A stretch of 64,000 bases of DNA from positions 186,001 to 250,000 of the forward strand of contig JAHLTZ010000013.1 in NCBI GenBank assembly GCA_025786725.1, in the 5' to 3' direction. The position numbers and the translations under genes were made by a program. This document shows positions 33,251 to 45,891 of this stretch, piece after piece (the stretch's first letter is position 1; each line of letters begins with the position of its first letter). Origin of the DNA: Syncephalis fuscata (taxonomy: Eukaryota; Zoopagomycota; Zoopagomycetes; Zoopagales; Piptocephalidaceae). The notes beneath the pieces were generated by a model. The model was not told where the DNA came from. It worked only from the letters and a program-made list of their open reading frames with translations, and ran no database searches.

Positions 33251-34692
33251 CTAATTACCACCAAACAAACGCTTTGTTGCATCTTGACTAGTGGCACCCC
33301 ATCCTATACCAATAATTAAATTAATAGTATATTCATCAGCTTAATTAGCTATACTGTTAAAATAAAAGTAATTACCTGTAGCCGCTGGTGTTGGTGTTGC
33401 TGCTGTTCCAGCTGCTCCAAATCCCCCAAATCCTCCGAATCCCGTTGATGTAGCCGTTGATGTAGCAGTAGTCGTTCCAGTTGCTCCAAAGCCAAAGGTT
33501 GGCTTAGCAGGTGTCGTTGCTGCAGATGTACCAGTACTAAATCCACCCGTTCCAAATCCACCCGTTCCAAATCCGGTTGCAGGTGCCGATGTAGGAGCAC
33601 TTGTGGCTATAGCACCAAATCCACCCGTAGGTGCAGCCGTACTTGTAGCCGTAGTACCAAATCCTTTAGCACCAAAACTTCCTGTACCAAAACCCGTCGT
33701 AGCAGCAGTTGTACCAAATCCTGTAGGTGCCACTGATGTAGCTGGTGTTGCACCAAAGCCTATGCCACCAAATCCCGTTGTAGTAGGTGCTCTATTAGCA
33801 GTTGCACCAAATCCACCGGCCATTGGTGTTGTGCCTAACGTAGTATTGCACTAAACCCACCACTAAATCCTTTTGATGCTGCTGTTAATGACTGCTGCTG
33901 CTGTGTGTTGTTGTTGTATCATTGGTTGTAGCGTACTTTCAGCTATTGACCTTAACTGTGATTTATTCATATCATTATCTTTATCATCTTGCTGACTCGT
34001 TGCAAATCCTAGAATGTATTATAATAATATATAATATTAGCTACATTATTTATCAATATTCATTTTTAAACCATACCATGAACACGTCGTTGCCGTTTAC
34101 TAAATGGATCTCGTTCATCGCCGTAATGACGACGACGCCAATCCTTATAACGAGCACGTATTCTGACCACTTCGTCGTGTAGTCGCGCAACACGAGCAGC
34201 CTGTGACATAAGGCCGGCATGTTGATGGCGAATAACATCGGTCAATGCTTGTGGCGACGTTGTTGGTTCGCGTACAGTCAATGTCACGTGGCGTTCAATC
34301 TTTTCAACTTCCTGTTGATATTGATCGGCGCGTGATTCCATTTGCGCTGCTAGTTCTAAAAAGTAGTCGTGTGTGATATTAGCAAATCCTTGAATATTGG
34401 TTTGCGACGGCTGTTTAAACGCTTCGTAAGAACGAGCACCTTTCTCGGCTGCTCTAAAACTACGATGTACATCGCGTTTAACCGCATCAATAAGCGATTC
34501 ATCGCGGGTCAGTCCCGTATCAACTGACGCGACAGTATGTTGCAGTTCTTTAGCTATTTTCTGTACGCGTAATGCATCATCTATCACAGGAACTGGATCA
34601 AATAAATCAGCAGCCCGTAACTGTGCACGAATATGAGTGTCAAGCGTGAGAAGCAAACGCTGCGTTTCCGCAGGAAGCTCTTCGAACTGCAT
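33251..34692 (-). CDS. FG nucleoporin, Nup58/Nup49 type
   Basis: Exons on minus: 34077-34692, 33376-34008 and 33251-33303. Residues 1-205 form the coiled-coil domain of the Nup62 complex: FEELPAETQRLLLTLDTHI, then YFLELAAQMESRADQYQQEV and a long helical stretch ending DWRRRHYGDERDPFSKRQRR. The C-terminal half is an FG domain rich in GFG repeats spaced by Ala/Thr/Ser. The tail is GWGATSQDATKRLFGGN. The coiled-coil-first, FG-last layout matches the C-terminal half of Nup58 rather than the FG-first yeast Nup49. Two frame breaks lie in exon 2, near 33900-33915 (a CAA/CAG run) and near 33845; each is one base short. The protein identity is firm, the exact sequence between the breaks is not. Confidence 0.8.
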
Positions 34693-34954
34693 GATCTGTA
34701 CGGCTTAATAGAACGGAAAGAAAAGAAATGACACGAAAAAAGAACAGACTCTTTATTTGTTTACTTTTCAGTCGTTACTTTCTAGTATTTCTACAGTTTG
34801 AATTGTCAATATAATTAATATTTATATTATTGACTCTATAATCAATTAAATATCTATTGTTTCTTATATAATTTATATGACCAACTACTGTTAAACACAC
34901 ACACTATAACATAGCGAGTATTCACTTTATAATCAACTGATTAGTATTACTATT

Positions 34955-35949
34955 ATGTCTGTATCAACGTCAGATTCAACACTAAAGAGGAATAAACGAC
35001 CTTTAGAAGAACTATTCAACGATGATGAAGACAGCGACAATAACAATAACAACAATAGCAATAATAACAGCGAGACAATAGCTGTAATAGAACCAAAGGT
35101 ATCTAATACTTTTATATCTACTAAAAGACTACAACATGAACGATCTGTTGAAGGTTATGATAGAAGCAATACAGCTTCACCTATTAAACGTTCATCTTTG
35201 GCAAGAACTGCACCATCAACTAATACAACACAGGAAATAGCCACTATAAATACTACATCTACTACATCTACTACTACATCAGATGTTCAAAGCAGTAATA
35301 ATGATACATCGCGTGATGCTTTCTGGGAAGAGTTACAAAAGTATCAATCATTAGTTACTGAAGCAACGACAAAACCATCTACTATTCATCTAAAGGAGGA
35401 AATTCAACGAGTCATGATATCAATACCGATGGTATTAATAAACATAAACATAAACATGTAGATACAGAAGAAAGACCATCAGTAGCATCGCAACAATTAC
35501 CGTGTCTTCCAATACTTACACCGTATTTGGATGTACCACATCCTACGTTTGAGATGCTTGAATCAGAACGTGATGGATATGAACGATCATTAGGCGGTAA
35601 TAATAGCTTATTCCGTCGTTATTGGTCATCAAGACGTGGTATTGTTGATGCAGTAACTTATCGTCAACGAGATCCATTAATAGAGCCATCTATAAAGATG
35701 TTAACCTCTAATGAACAGTCTCAAGAACGATTACGTGATTTTGATGGTCAAACTCCATTAAAATGGCTATATGAAGAGCAGAACCTTCCATTGCCATCAA
35801 CTGCAGTATTATCTAGTATGAATAGCGGTAGTTCTTATGAACAACAAGGCCGTCCTAACTATCGATATCGTGGACGCGAAAGAGGTGGTGGCGGTGCAGG
35901 CAGTAGACGTGGTAACTGGCGAGGTAAAAGTAATATGAATGTAGAATAA
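34955..35949 (+). CDS. RGG-tailed basic/acidic protein, function unknown
   Basis: The frame starts at ATG 34955 and ends at TAA 35947-35949 with one break near 35395. The N-terminal half is low complexity (KRNKRPLEELFNDDEDSD, Asn run, Thr/Ser-rich). The second half is more ordered: LDVPHPTFEMLESERDGYE, RRYWSSRRGIVDAVTYRQRD and FDGQTPLKWLYEEQNLPLP. The tail is an RGG box (YRGRERGGGGAGSRRGN), typical of RNA-binding proteins. I do not recognise the family. The two halves belong together because the -1 frame upstream of the second half is open back into the first half, with one missing base. It is divergent from the nucleoporin gene, 262 bp away. Confidence 0.65.
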
Positions 35950-36152
35950 TAATAAAATAAATGTTATAAATGTTAATAAAGTGTTATATATTATTAATAT
36001 TCAAACACTAATTTGTAAATGGATTTATAGTCAATATTTTAATTACAGTTGTTTCTTTCTTGAATTCTTGTTAAATAATAACAATTCTTTGTTATTTGTT
36101 ATTATACTCGATCAACGATAGAACAACAGAATAATTCCGTATAAATACTAGA

Positions 36153-38974
36153 ATGGCGCAACCACCAGGTAATCATCAGTATAGGAAGCAGGGTAGACCT
36201 ACAGGCAATATACCTATGATATCGCGTCCAGGTAGTGGATATGGTATACAGCCACCACCACCACCACCACCTATGGCTACTATACCACCTCATCCTTCAG
36301 GATGGACACAGCATCCAGGGCCTACGGGACAGCCTTATTACTATAATACATTTACGCGACAAAGTACATGGAAGCGTCCACCAGAACTGGACCAGCCATT
36401 ACCAATGCGTATGCCACCACCACCACCATCCACACGCGTATCCTATGGCATCCAGACAGTACACACAGCCTGCAACAACAATGACAATGTCGGGACCGCC
36501 TACCACCAACACCACTACTAATACTGGTATGGATAAAACAAATAAATCACAATCCAGTAAAGAAAAGAAAAAAGATAAAGCAAAGCGGATGTAAGTAGCC
36601 AGTTTATCTATGTTTAATTGACACGCAATAATCTTGTAATATCGTGTATTTATAGGACACTCATTCCTGGTACACATTGGAAACTGGTAAAGACTGCAGA
36701 GGGAAGAGAGTTTTACTATGACACAGAAACAAAGAAATCAGTATGGACCATACCGGAAGAAATTGTCGATGCTGTTAATGCATTAAAAACGGTCGAACAA
36801 GAATCGAATAAGCGCAAGGCAGAAGAAATGATTGCAAATGATACAGCTAAACCAATCGATGAGACAGTATCAACAGCTAGTTCATACGAAGATAAAGCGG
36901 AAGAGTCAACGAAACGAATAAGGGCTGAATCGATTGAAACGGGTATACAAGTGGATACGGCAACTAAATCACCAGAAATGGCCACAGAGTATGTAAAGCA
37001 TTTAATTAATTGTACACTCAGTATAAGTTAATGAATGAATGAATATGTAATCACCTATATTAATATTGATTAGAATGACTGAGGAGGACATTCTCTTTCA
37101 ACTTCAGGCAATGCAACAAGAGGAGGAACAACAGTATCAACAACAAACTCAAATACCATCAATAGCACCTGAAGCTGCTCTATCTTACGAGGAGCGGGTT
37201 GTTTTATTTAAGGTAATAAGATAGTTGCCTATAGATGTATAGAAAATGATTAATGTACAACGATTGACTAGACTTTGCTTGAAGAATCTAATGTTTCAGC
37301 ATTTTCATTATGGGAGAAAGAGCTGCCTAAAATTGCGGCAGATCCACGCTATTTACGCAAGTATTTGGATTATTTTAAAAGATTATCATACTAATAGTAT
37401 ATCAAATATATTCAGTCATTCCGTCAGTGAAGCAAAGAAAGGAGATATTTGATGATTATTGCAAACACTTGGTGAATAAGCCCAAAGGAGCAGTAGTGGG
37501 TAGAAAGAAGGTAAGATTCATGTATAGAGGATTTGGCATAAAGCTAATAGAAAGATTTAGACGGCAAAAGAAAAGTATCAAGGATTACTTGAACAACAAG
37601 TGACCGAAACTACACGATGGCTAGACTTTAGTCATAAGCATAAACGGGACTCTCGGTTCAATGCGGTGGACACAAAAGAGCGAATGCGTTTGTTTGATAA
37701 CTATGTTAAAGCATTAAAGGAGGATAAACAGCAAAGTAAGTATAAGAGCGGATAAAAAACAGTTAATTAATTTAGTATGCTAGTTAAAGATAGTGAGGGC
37801 AATAAAGTTAAAGACGACTACCGGCAACTGTTACGTGAGATGCGACGCATAGATTCAGAGTCAAGTTGGCGCAGTGTAAGTAATAACCATGTAAATTAAA
37901 TAGCATACAATTTAGATATTATGGCAATTAGGTAAAGCGAATGATTGAAGACGATGCTCGATATCACGCAGTGGGATCGGCAGATGATCAAGAAGATTGG
38001 TTTTACGAGTATCGTAGAGAACTGGAGAAGCATGAAGAAGAACGTCGACAGAAACGGGAAAAGGAAGAAAAGGAACGAGAACGGCGTCGAAAGTAAGCTA
38101 AATAAAATTGATATATCAGTGCATTTATAGTGTTTGTAGAGAAGAGGCGAGTTTACGGGAAAGAGAGCGGCAAGTTCGACGAGAACGTGCTCAGCGAGAT
38201 CGAGAAGCAAAAAACCAACGGGCCGTGGTGGATAAAGAAGATGCTACTCGCTCGTGCCAAACGTTATTTATTGATAAAATTCGAGATCATACGGTAAGTA
38301 GACTGGATATAAATAAATAAATACATAAAGTAATCGATTAATGGTAGATGACATGGTCAGAGGCACAGCCTGAATTGCATCAAGATAAGCGATTTGAATT
38401 GTGTGCTGAGATGCTTGGTTTACGTGAAATGGAGACATTGTATGAAGTACATATTGATACCATTTACAATGCACGAGAAAAAACATTTTTTGCACTACTT
38501 GATGAACAAGTACCGTTATCGGTGTCGAATTGGGTCGAGGCTAGCGAGATAGTTGGAGAACAAAAGGCAACGACCCAGCTCAAGCTGACCGATAGTAAAT
38601 TGGCCGATTTATTTACACGCTATCACACAAAACGAATGATGAAGGCTAAACAAGACTTGAATGCACTACTTGAAGAAAGTACATTTATTGAATTTCATGC
38701 CCGTGATGGCACATTAGCTATAAAGGATGTTATGGAGGTGCTTCAGGTAAGCAAACCATCTTAATTTGTAGTTGTTCATTGCTAATCAATGATGATGGTG
38801 TGTGTGGATTAGGAGGATCAACGGTATTTGCAATTAGCATTTATTGCCGAGGAGCGAGACCAGATTGTAGAGCGTTATGTTGAAGATCTTATGGCAAAGG
38901 TGGGCCGTAAACCAGAGGAAAAGACGAGTGATGCCGATGATGATGACGATAATGAAGTGGATGCGGATGCATAA
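36153..38974 (+). CDS. TCERG1/CA150-type WW-FF transcription elongation and splicing factor
   Basis: Eleven exons: 36153-36590, 36656-36988, 37074-37212, 37272-37360, 37416-37510, 37561-37739, 37776-37875, 37932-38092, 38140-38293, 38348-38746 and 38813-38974. It has a proline-rich N-terminus, WW1 (GWTQHPGPTGQPYYYN, STWKRP), WW2 (THWKLVKTAEGREFYYD, SVWTIP), then serial FF domains (FSLWEKELPKIAADPRYL, YRQLLREMRRIDSESSW and others) and a charged helix (EEASLRERERQVRRERA). TCERG1 couples Pol II CTD to splicing; fungal relatives are called Urn1 or Dre4. The tail is acidic. The frame breaks at a CCA run near 36430 and again around the exon 4-5 junction; both need +1 or -2, unlike the single deletions elsewhere. 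Confidence 0.85.
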
Positions 38975-40685
38975 ATAGCTTTATTATTAAATTAGTAGTA
39001 TTTAGTTTACTTTTATTTAAGCTTCGATGATGTTGATACCGAATATTATTAGTGGTTGCCAAAAAGATACAAAGTAACAATAAATTGAATTTGATAAAGT
39101 TAGAATTATAGTAATTATAAATACCATTACACTCGATTGAATCAATACTAATTTAGATAATAATTAGAATTAACTAAGAATATTCATCACAAGATTTGGT
39201 AGTTGTATTAAAATGGCCGTATTTAGATATAATTATAAGCTAAAGTTTCAAGCTCTCTTTTCTCACTGTATCTATATCTTTATCGCTAAATATTTTAACA
39301 TATGCTATGATTTGTATAAGCAATACGTTAACGACATAATACCAATAAACAATATTATACAATCATCATATTCATATCGCTTATTCTATCTATCACGATA
39401 ATGTCAATTTGTATAAATGATTGAGTGTATTAAAGTACACAGTAGTCTTTAGCAATCAGTCTGTTCCAAACAGTCATAAGATTGCAGACTAATTGCAATG
39501 TATATCATTAAAAGCTGTGTTTAAATTAGTATCAACAAACATGCACTACTCAGTTCGCTGCGTTTACGAATAGATCCATTATTTTCTTTTGGTATTGGAG
39601 TTTGAAATTAAGAACCACACAATGGAATTGCTATAATGAACTATGTTCTTCTCATCATGTTGTTCAATATATATACATACATACATATATATAAATGACA
39701 ATGCAACTCTAAAACATTTGTATTTCAAATTCCGTATTTGAATAACGGGGTTATTACTTGCTGTTTATTTCCATGCGCTCTTCCGTGTTTCTTACTCTGA
39801 AGTATGCATTCAATATTCGTCTGTATCATAGTAAATACATAGACTATTGCATTGTTGCTATTCTAATATTTTGGACAGGGTCTTGTGTGAAGTGTGACCA
39901 AAAGATATACCATGTAATTGGATCACCAGGTAAAGTCGCATGTGATTGATTGCAAAAATAATATACCTATCGGATATTAGTACCAATTACTAGTAACAAA
40001 TGCCTATTACGACAATATGACGAGTAGCTACTTGTTAGTTGTGAACATATGAGCAGTCACCTGAACTAATATGCTGCGCTAATAATGAAATACTACAAGA
40101 CATTCCAGTTCTATTATTAGTTATGTTTACTATATAATGATAGCTTTATTCAATATCAATAAAGAAATAATCAAGTTTCTAGTCCAATGTTATTTCTACT
40201 TAGTGTCATACAAGTTATTCAGTTTATTATAGTTAAACTGTGGTAATTGATAACCAATAAGGAATAATTTTATTATAAAAGCAATACAACCAAACAACAC
40301 ATTGCATTCTGAGCGTTAAGCTAAGCGTTAATAAGCATCAGAAATTAGCGTTATAGGATAGCGATAGGATAAGGTGTTGCTTGGTCATCTAAGTTGCAAT
40401 TTCTAAAACTAGAAGCGTAACATTACGTTATTTCCTTGTATGCTGTTTATGCTGGAGAAGCTATTTTAATTTATAAAACTCAATGTATTTTTCTTTTAAA
40501 TTTTTCATATCTTTATTAATAAAATACTTTATGTCTGTAGAAAATTTGTTCATTTCATTCCACATGTACCAATAAAACGGCAAAGGCCACATCACAGCCT
40601 AACGCTATTAATAAATCACGTCATTGCGTAATTTATATTAGACAAATACTTTCTGTTCTTACAAAGGCAATGATATCTTTTTCCA
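38975..40685. other. Intergenic region with a duplicated segment
   Basis: Holds copy 2 of the direct repeat (39274-39853). A short ORF at 39758-39949, partly inside the repeat, ends with a hydrophobic, cysteine-containing stretch (IVAILIFWTGSCVKCDQK) that looks like a signal peptide but has no matching partner. The rest is AT-rich with no gene. Confidence 0.5.
39274..39853 (+). repeat. Segmental direct repeat, copy 2
   Basis: Partner of 30789-31354, about 8.5 kb away and in the same orientation. Here the repeat is not followed by the TATAAATA promoter or a secreted-family gene. It has extra CATA units and the single bases that copy 1 lacks. Confidence 0.9.
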
Positions 40686-42273
40686 ATGCCGTTTGAAAAT
40701 AGCAACGCTTCAGCAAAGATATGGGCTATTGTCGAGATTGTCGAGCACATAGCATTATTCAGTGGAAGTCAGGCCACCGCTATCCTGTCATGTACTTGTG
40801 CTCAATTGCGCAGCTCTATAACAAAAAGTGATCGTTTATGGCATGCGTTTTATCAACATGCTTTCTTTTTTTGTAAGGACAATGATGACGGCTGGTTAAG
40901 CTGGCGACTAAATCAGGAATACTCGACTTTGATGCACACGGATTGTGTAAAAGACGAACACACAAAAAACTATAGCTGGTGGCAACGTTACAGCCAACGT
41001 AAAAAACTACATATAATTGGCTTGAGAATAAGCCGACAAAAACGTTCAACATAATCGGTATTAAGCAGGGTTCAAGCCCAATGTTAACATACAATGATTG
41101 TGATATATTAGCCACTTGTCCTGGTTGGATTGCCTTGACTGATCGTTACCAGCACTGGATTTATTTAATTGAGCTTTCGCCAATTCGTTCAGCAATCGTA
41201 CACACACTAACTTATAGTGAGAAGTCATTTACCAAATTAACTGCAGTATTCAGTACTAATCATCAAAAGCCTTTTGACGACAAAGAAAAAAAAGAGTGCA
41301 ATCTATACTTGATTCTGCACATGTTTTTTCCATACAAAGGCATAAGTGAGCTGCAACTATGGAATGTAGGCAATAGGCAACTATCGCAAACAATTCATTA
41401 AAAGGACGTTTAATGGGCAAGATCATTGGCTTATCTCTGCTACAATGTGAGATTGAACGTGGCTGTTTTAGTCCGCCGCCTTATGATAGTTTTATATCTT
41501 TGATTACAAATATCATTCCAACTAAGAATCGTAAAGTGCAATTTATAGACATTCCCAAGAAAAACAAAAGCAGTCGTTGCATTATACAATCAGTATATGA
41601 GGATTTTGTAATTTTATTGCGCTATTCTAATTATTTACCCTCAGACTCGTACGATGTAATCAAAGTGCCAACAAACACGCTATCCGACGAAGTAGCCAAC
41701 AATGAATCACAGCAGATAATAACCCTTAGCTCAAATTGTTTTTCACCTTCTAATGGAATGAGGCAATTATCTTGTAATTTTCATCGATTGGATCAGAATA
41801 GGGCCTTGTTTCATAATCCAATGCAGTTTGTCGGATCCAACGGCAAACAGCAATATACTGATTACATTGCTGTTTTATCAGTGTCGAACGGCTTAGTTTG
41901 GGAAGCTAGTTATCCTGGAGAACGAAGTGAGCGTTTAATTTTTATGCCTGAGCATAATCTATTTGCTATTCTGTATTCTGAATGGCCAATAATTGTGGTT
42001 ATTTCATTATTGGATGGATCAATTAAGCACAAAATTGGCATTGATTTTTCACTTGATAAGTTTAGCAATTTTGAGCGTTGTTTTGATACATTAATCGTTG
42101 GATATTATTTAAAAGCAAGCCAATATTGCATTGTTAATTTAGCAACAGGTCAGCATTCTATTCATTTATTTCCTATATCAAACGTTACAAATTGCAAGCC
42201 TACATTTGGTCATATGCTAATAAGAAATAGTAACGAATTGCAAGCTATAAGTTTTGTTCCTGAACCAATATAA
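40686..42273 (+). CDS. F-box-like protein, frame-broken
   Basis: From ATG 40686. The first 50 residues resemble an F-box: AIVEIVEHIALFSGSQATAILSC then LRSSITKSDRLWHAFYQH. F-box proteins link Skp1-cullin ubiquitin ligases to substrates. The remaining 450 residues show alternating short beta-like segments (LLRYSNYLPSDSYDVIK, YIAVLSVSNGLVWEASY, VISLLDGSIKHKIGIDF) that could form a propeller, though I see no clean WD or kelch repeat. Three ORFs in successive -1 frames (40686-41054, about 41003-41401, about 41377-42273) join if one base is missing near the A6 run at 41001-41006 and another near 41390. No intron is apparent. Confidence 0.6.
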
Positions 42274-42525
42274 CTTTTGACGCAATTACAATAGCAATAA
42301 ATAGTATATTTGGACTTTATTACTTTTCCAATGTATCTATAGCAAGAAAATACACATTGTTGAGCGATAATTAAACAGCGAGATTAGAAGAGACAAAATA
42401 CTAATGACATAAATTTAGTTTTTATTTGCATATTCTCAATAAAATAACATACACAATTAGAGTAACAATAAACCAAAGAAAGCTCTATTAAGCGAATAAA
42501 CAAGTGTTTTTATAGATTTAGTTGA

Positions 42526-43472
42526 TTAGATTATTACGGTTTGATTGGGCTTAATATTGGAAGAGAAATGAAATAAATCGTCGACCATTCGTTCGCTAAC
42601 ATCATTAATAGAAAGATTAAGATCCGCCAAAGGATCCACAAATTGGTCGATTGATAGATAATGCCATTTTGTGTAAGTATAGGCTCGCCTACAACATGAG
42701 CATCCTCGACGTGAATATTATCACTATTGCTATTGCTGTTGCTATTATTAGCTTTACCCATACGCGCCACCTGTAGCGACACACCGGCAAGTGTGGGCAC
42801 ATCGTATTGATGATCTAGTTTCATTGAATCTGCTGGAATTTTTGTTGGGACCAAGAGACCAGCCAAAGTAAATCCCATCATAGCTCGATTGAAATAGTTG
42901 GGCCCCAGTAAGAGACGTTGTGCATTGGGCGATAGTCGGTCAAAAGCCACATCAATTGGTGCAAATAACTAAAATAAATATTTACTAATGAAGATGACCG
43001 TATTTTCAAGCGCTTATACGACTTACTGTTAAATTCTGAAAGGATCAACCAATAAATGACTATGTATTCCGAGCAAATTTAGATGCGTGTTCAACTGAGA
43101 GAATTGCGGCTGCTTTGCAATGATTGTACCAATGGTATTGGGCCGAAGTGGTGCTGGCCCATTAGGAAGCGTAGCAAGTGGCGATTTGGGCATCCATTCA
43201 AACACTTTAACAAAAGGCAGGCCAGGCAATGGTCCATTTTGTACAATGGCAGGAAGACCAGGCTTTTGCAGTCTATGTAATCGATGTATGTTCTTGCTTT
43301 TACTCTTTGCTCGAGTCGAATGTCGTTGTTCTACTCCGATTATAGACTTTATCTTTGGCACTATTGATGCTGCAACTAAGCCTGCTTCTATTGTATTAAT
43401 ACCGTAACCAACATTGTGACCAATAATTATTATGGTCGATAATATTGTAATTAGTCTGTGAATTCCACGCAT
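42526..43472 (-). CDS. Secreted fasciclin (FAS1) domain protein
   Basis: Exons on minus 43027-43472 and 42526-42968. A signal peptide opens the protein (MRGIHRLITILSTIIIIGHN). A basic, proline-containing region then leads to one FAS1 domain: IGTIIAKQPQFSQLNTHLNLL, LFAPIDVAFDRLSPNAQRLL and the NGIIY...IDQFVDP signature corresponding to the NGVIHxID motif of the family. FAS1 proteins act in cell adhesion at the surface. I see no GPI signal. Two breaks, each one base short, fall at the end of exon 1 (near 43035, in a T run) and in the NGIIY motif (near 42655). Confidence 0.72.
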
Positions 43473-43876
43473 TCTCTAGTTATTGTCTAAAGACACATTA
43501 AACATATGTTTACTACTACTAAAGTTGTACAACCTATCTTTTCTTTTGAAAATCGTCAACCGAATACAAAACAACAACAAAGGAACAAGCTTAATTGGTA
43601 CCAAGTTACGGAACTTTTGTTTATAAATATACATTGCATTCATAAGTCCATCCATTGTCATAATAAGCGCGTTACCATGGCGCATTTTATTGTCGACTAT
43701 TTAACAACGCACGTAATATGATATAATATCTATGTCACTTGGCAACTTTATTCAATACATACGATGCTATTCATTAGCAAAATAGTAGCTAGGCTACCTA
43801 TCTGTTCACAATAGCTTCTTTTCTACCAATGATTGTCCATCATTATTGGCACACCTCAATGTATCTGCAGTTCATG
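43473..43876. other. AT-rich spacer
   Basis: About 400 bp between the FAS1 gene start and the last exon of the Rds3 gene, both on minus. It should contain the FAS1 promoter and the Rds3 3' end. No gene or clear motif. Confidence 0.4.
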
Positions 43877-44512
43877 CTACCTTTGTTTAAATCCTAATAG
43901 TAAACGTGAATAATCAATGAAATTCATTAATTAGCGGATAGCTTACCATATTTCTTCCGTTCATAAAATAGATCGGTCTTTGATGTGCCCAAATTGACAA
44001 CCTTTGGACAGCCATCTCTCTACAAAGCGCAAAAGTGCAAAAAAATAGATAGGCACGTCATGTTGTTAATGCTATGTTCCATATTCTCAATAGGCACAAC
44101 ACCACTACTCTTATCGATAGTCCAATATGCACTATATTGTAGCGTATTCGTTACTATCGCTATTTACTTACATCTTTTTCCAAAACAGTACACTCTTTGC
44201 AGTAGTACGCGTCAGAAATGCCAACACCACCACAGACAACACAGCGTCCCTGGAAAGTGCCGTAGTTACATTCGTCGCAGATGTGGACGAGCGTGCACGG
44301 CCGTACATAAGAGTCGCAGATAACGCATTTGCCATCGCATTTCTCGCATAAACGACCAATAGCTATTATCGTTATCGTTAGTAGGCAAAAATAGAATGCG
44401 ACAACCGCAAAAAGGTATCGTTATAAGCAACATGGCTTATTAAAACAAACGACCACTTACCAATGCCCGGCTGCTTACGGCACATAATAAGATCGGGGTG
44501 ATGACGAGCCAT
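43877..44512 (-). CDS. RDS3: SF3b subunit Rds3/PHF5A
   Basis: Four exons on minus: 44461-44512, 44172-44362, 43947-44019 and 43877-43893 (17 nt). All are in phase and give exactly 110 residues, the family length. It is a zinc-binding knot protein of U2 snRNP SF3b that helps recognise the branch point. [62 protein letters not shown] and [20 protein letters not shown] are all present, with all cysteine pairs. Only the last residues differ (FKQR). The frame is intact. Confidence 0.96.
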
Positions 44513-45891
44513 GACAATACAAGCAGATCACTTATACGTACGTAAAAAGTTGCAATAACAAAACGTGCGAATCCGATCTAGAATGCACTAAGCCTATTCA
44601 ATGGTGTGCACTATTTGTCAATAAATCAACTTTTAGTTATTAATCATTATTAATAGACCATAGATTGATCAAAACTATAACCACCAATCATGTCAATTTA
44701 GTGAAGTTTTCCCATTGCCATTGTAAGCCATTGGTAGACGGCAAATTTGTCTGCCGTGACTGCAACGATGCTTCACCGCCTTTTGGTAGCCATGTAACCA
44801 TCAGGTGCATCCTATGCAAGCTTGCATCTTTGCTTCAAAATAGACCAGTAATTAAGACGGATATGATACACGTGCCAGAATATCCTCCGTCGCGTACCAC
44901 AACTTACTACGGCTACTGGTTGGTGGTTAGTTGTTGTTGTCATGCCAACATCCTGATCAGGCTGGAATGGGTTATGCCCCAGACTGCTACTACGCAAACA
45001 AAACCGACTATCCCACGCTCTGCAAGCACTTATAACGAATAACAATTGGTTATAATGGACATGGTAATTAACGTCGTTTCTCGTATATTAGTTTACGCGG
45101 CACATTCTCCATTTATGCCATAGAAAGGCAGTATACAATTAAATTAGTGCTTTATTCGGTTTATTATTAGCTCTTTTTTATTTTATTTCTATTCTATTTT
45201 TGTTATTTGCCATTGTATCTCACATAGTCGCCGTATTCGGCGCATATTACATTTATATACACACGCACATTGGATATTGTGCATTCGTGTCGTGTTTCTA
45301 AATTGGAGGATTGCCGTCATATCCGAATTTGTACTCAGCTGACTTGTGCGTGTTTGTGTGTTTGCGTGTCTGCATCATCCATCTCATCATCCCCTTTAAA
45401 TACACCGCCTTGTTTGTCCCCCACCCACCAACTGCATTCTTTCTTTATTTTGTCTTCTGGTTTCTTTTATTCACTGTTGGTCATCATGGCTTTCTAAATT
45501 TATTTTGCGCGTATACTTTTTGGCTATTGGAATTATTTTAACAGCAATTAACAGCAATATCTTTGGCTTTTATTGGACAGCAACTTTTATTTTTAGGCTT
45601 TATTTTCTCTGACCTGCACCGCAATTACAATGACTTGGCTACGTCATCCTCGACCTAAAATGGCTTTTCTCTATTCTCAACAATTATTTTGCTTACCGAA
45701 AGAAAAACTTAAAGAACATTAACATCAGTATTAGCTATTCTCTATCGAGTTGAATACTCACATTAATTATTCATTGATTGCTTTAATAATCAATCCAAAT
45801 CCTCTCTCCAGTTTTAAATTTTGCCGTTATTGGTACTTATTGTTTTGAACTATAACTATTTGCTCTATTTGAAATTTAATTGATTATCAAC
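44513..45891. other. Intergenic region with an uncertain cysteine-rich ORF
   Basis: A frame open at 44665-45042 (+) encodes CHC, CRDC and CILC pairs (HCHCKPLVDGKFVCRDC), suggestive of a zinc site, but has no ATG near its start and no recognisable domain. It lies divergent to Rds3. I cannot confirm a gene. The remainder is AT- and pyrimidine-rich with no feature. The last 150 bp are the promoter of the kinase-like gene. Confidence 0.35.

Noticed and set aside
33341-33854. Leu/Gln/His-rich and Pro/Val-rich ORFs in other frames
   Set aside because: Alternative-frame readings of the GFG repeats of the nucleoporin.
36235-36594. Separate His/Pro-rich gene overlapping the TCERG1 first exon
   Set aside because: Its second half is the continuation of the TCERG1 exon after a frame break; its first half is the shifted reading of a CCA repeat.
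41060-41085. GGGTTCAAGCCC looked like a tRNA T-arm
   Set aside because: It lies inside the F-box coding frame and no acceptor, D or anticodon arms can be placed around it.
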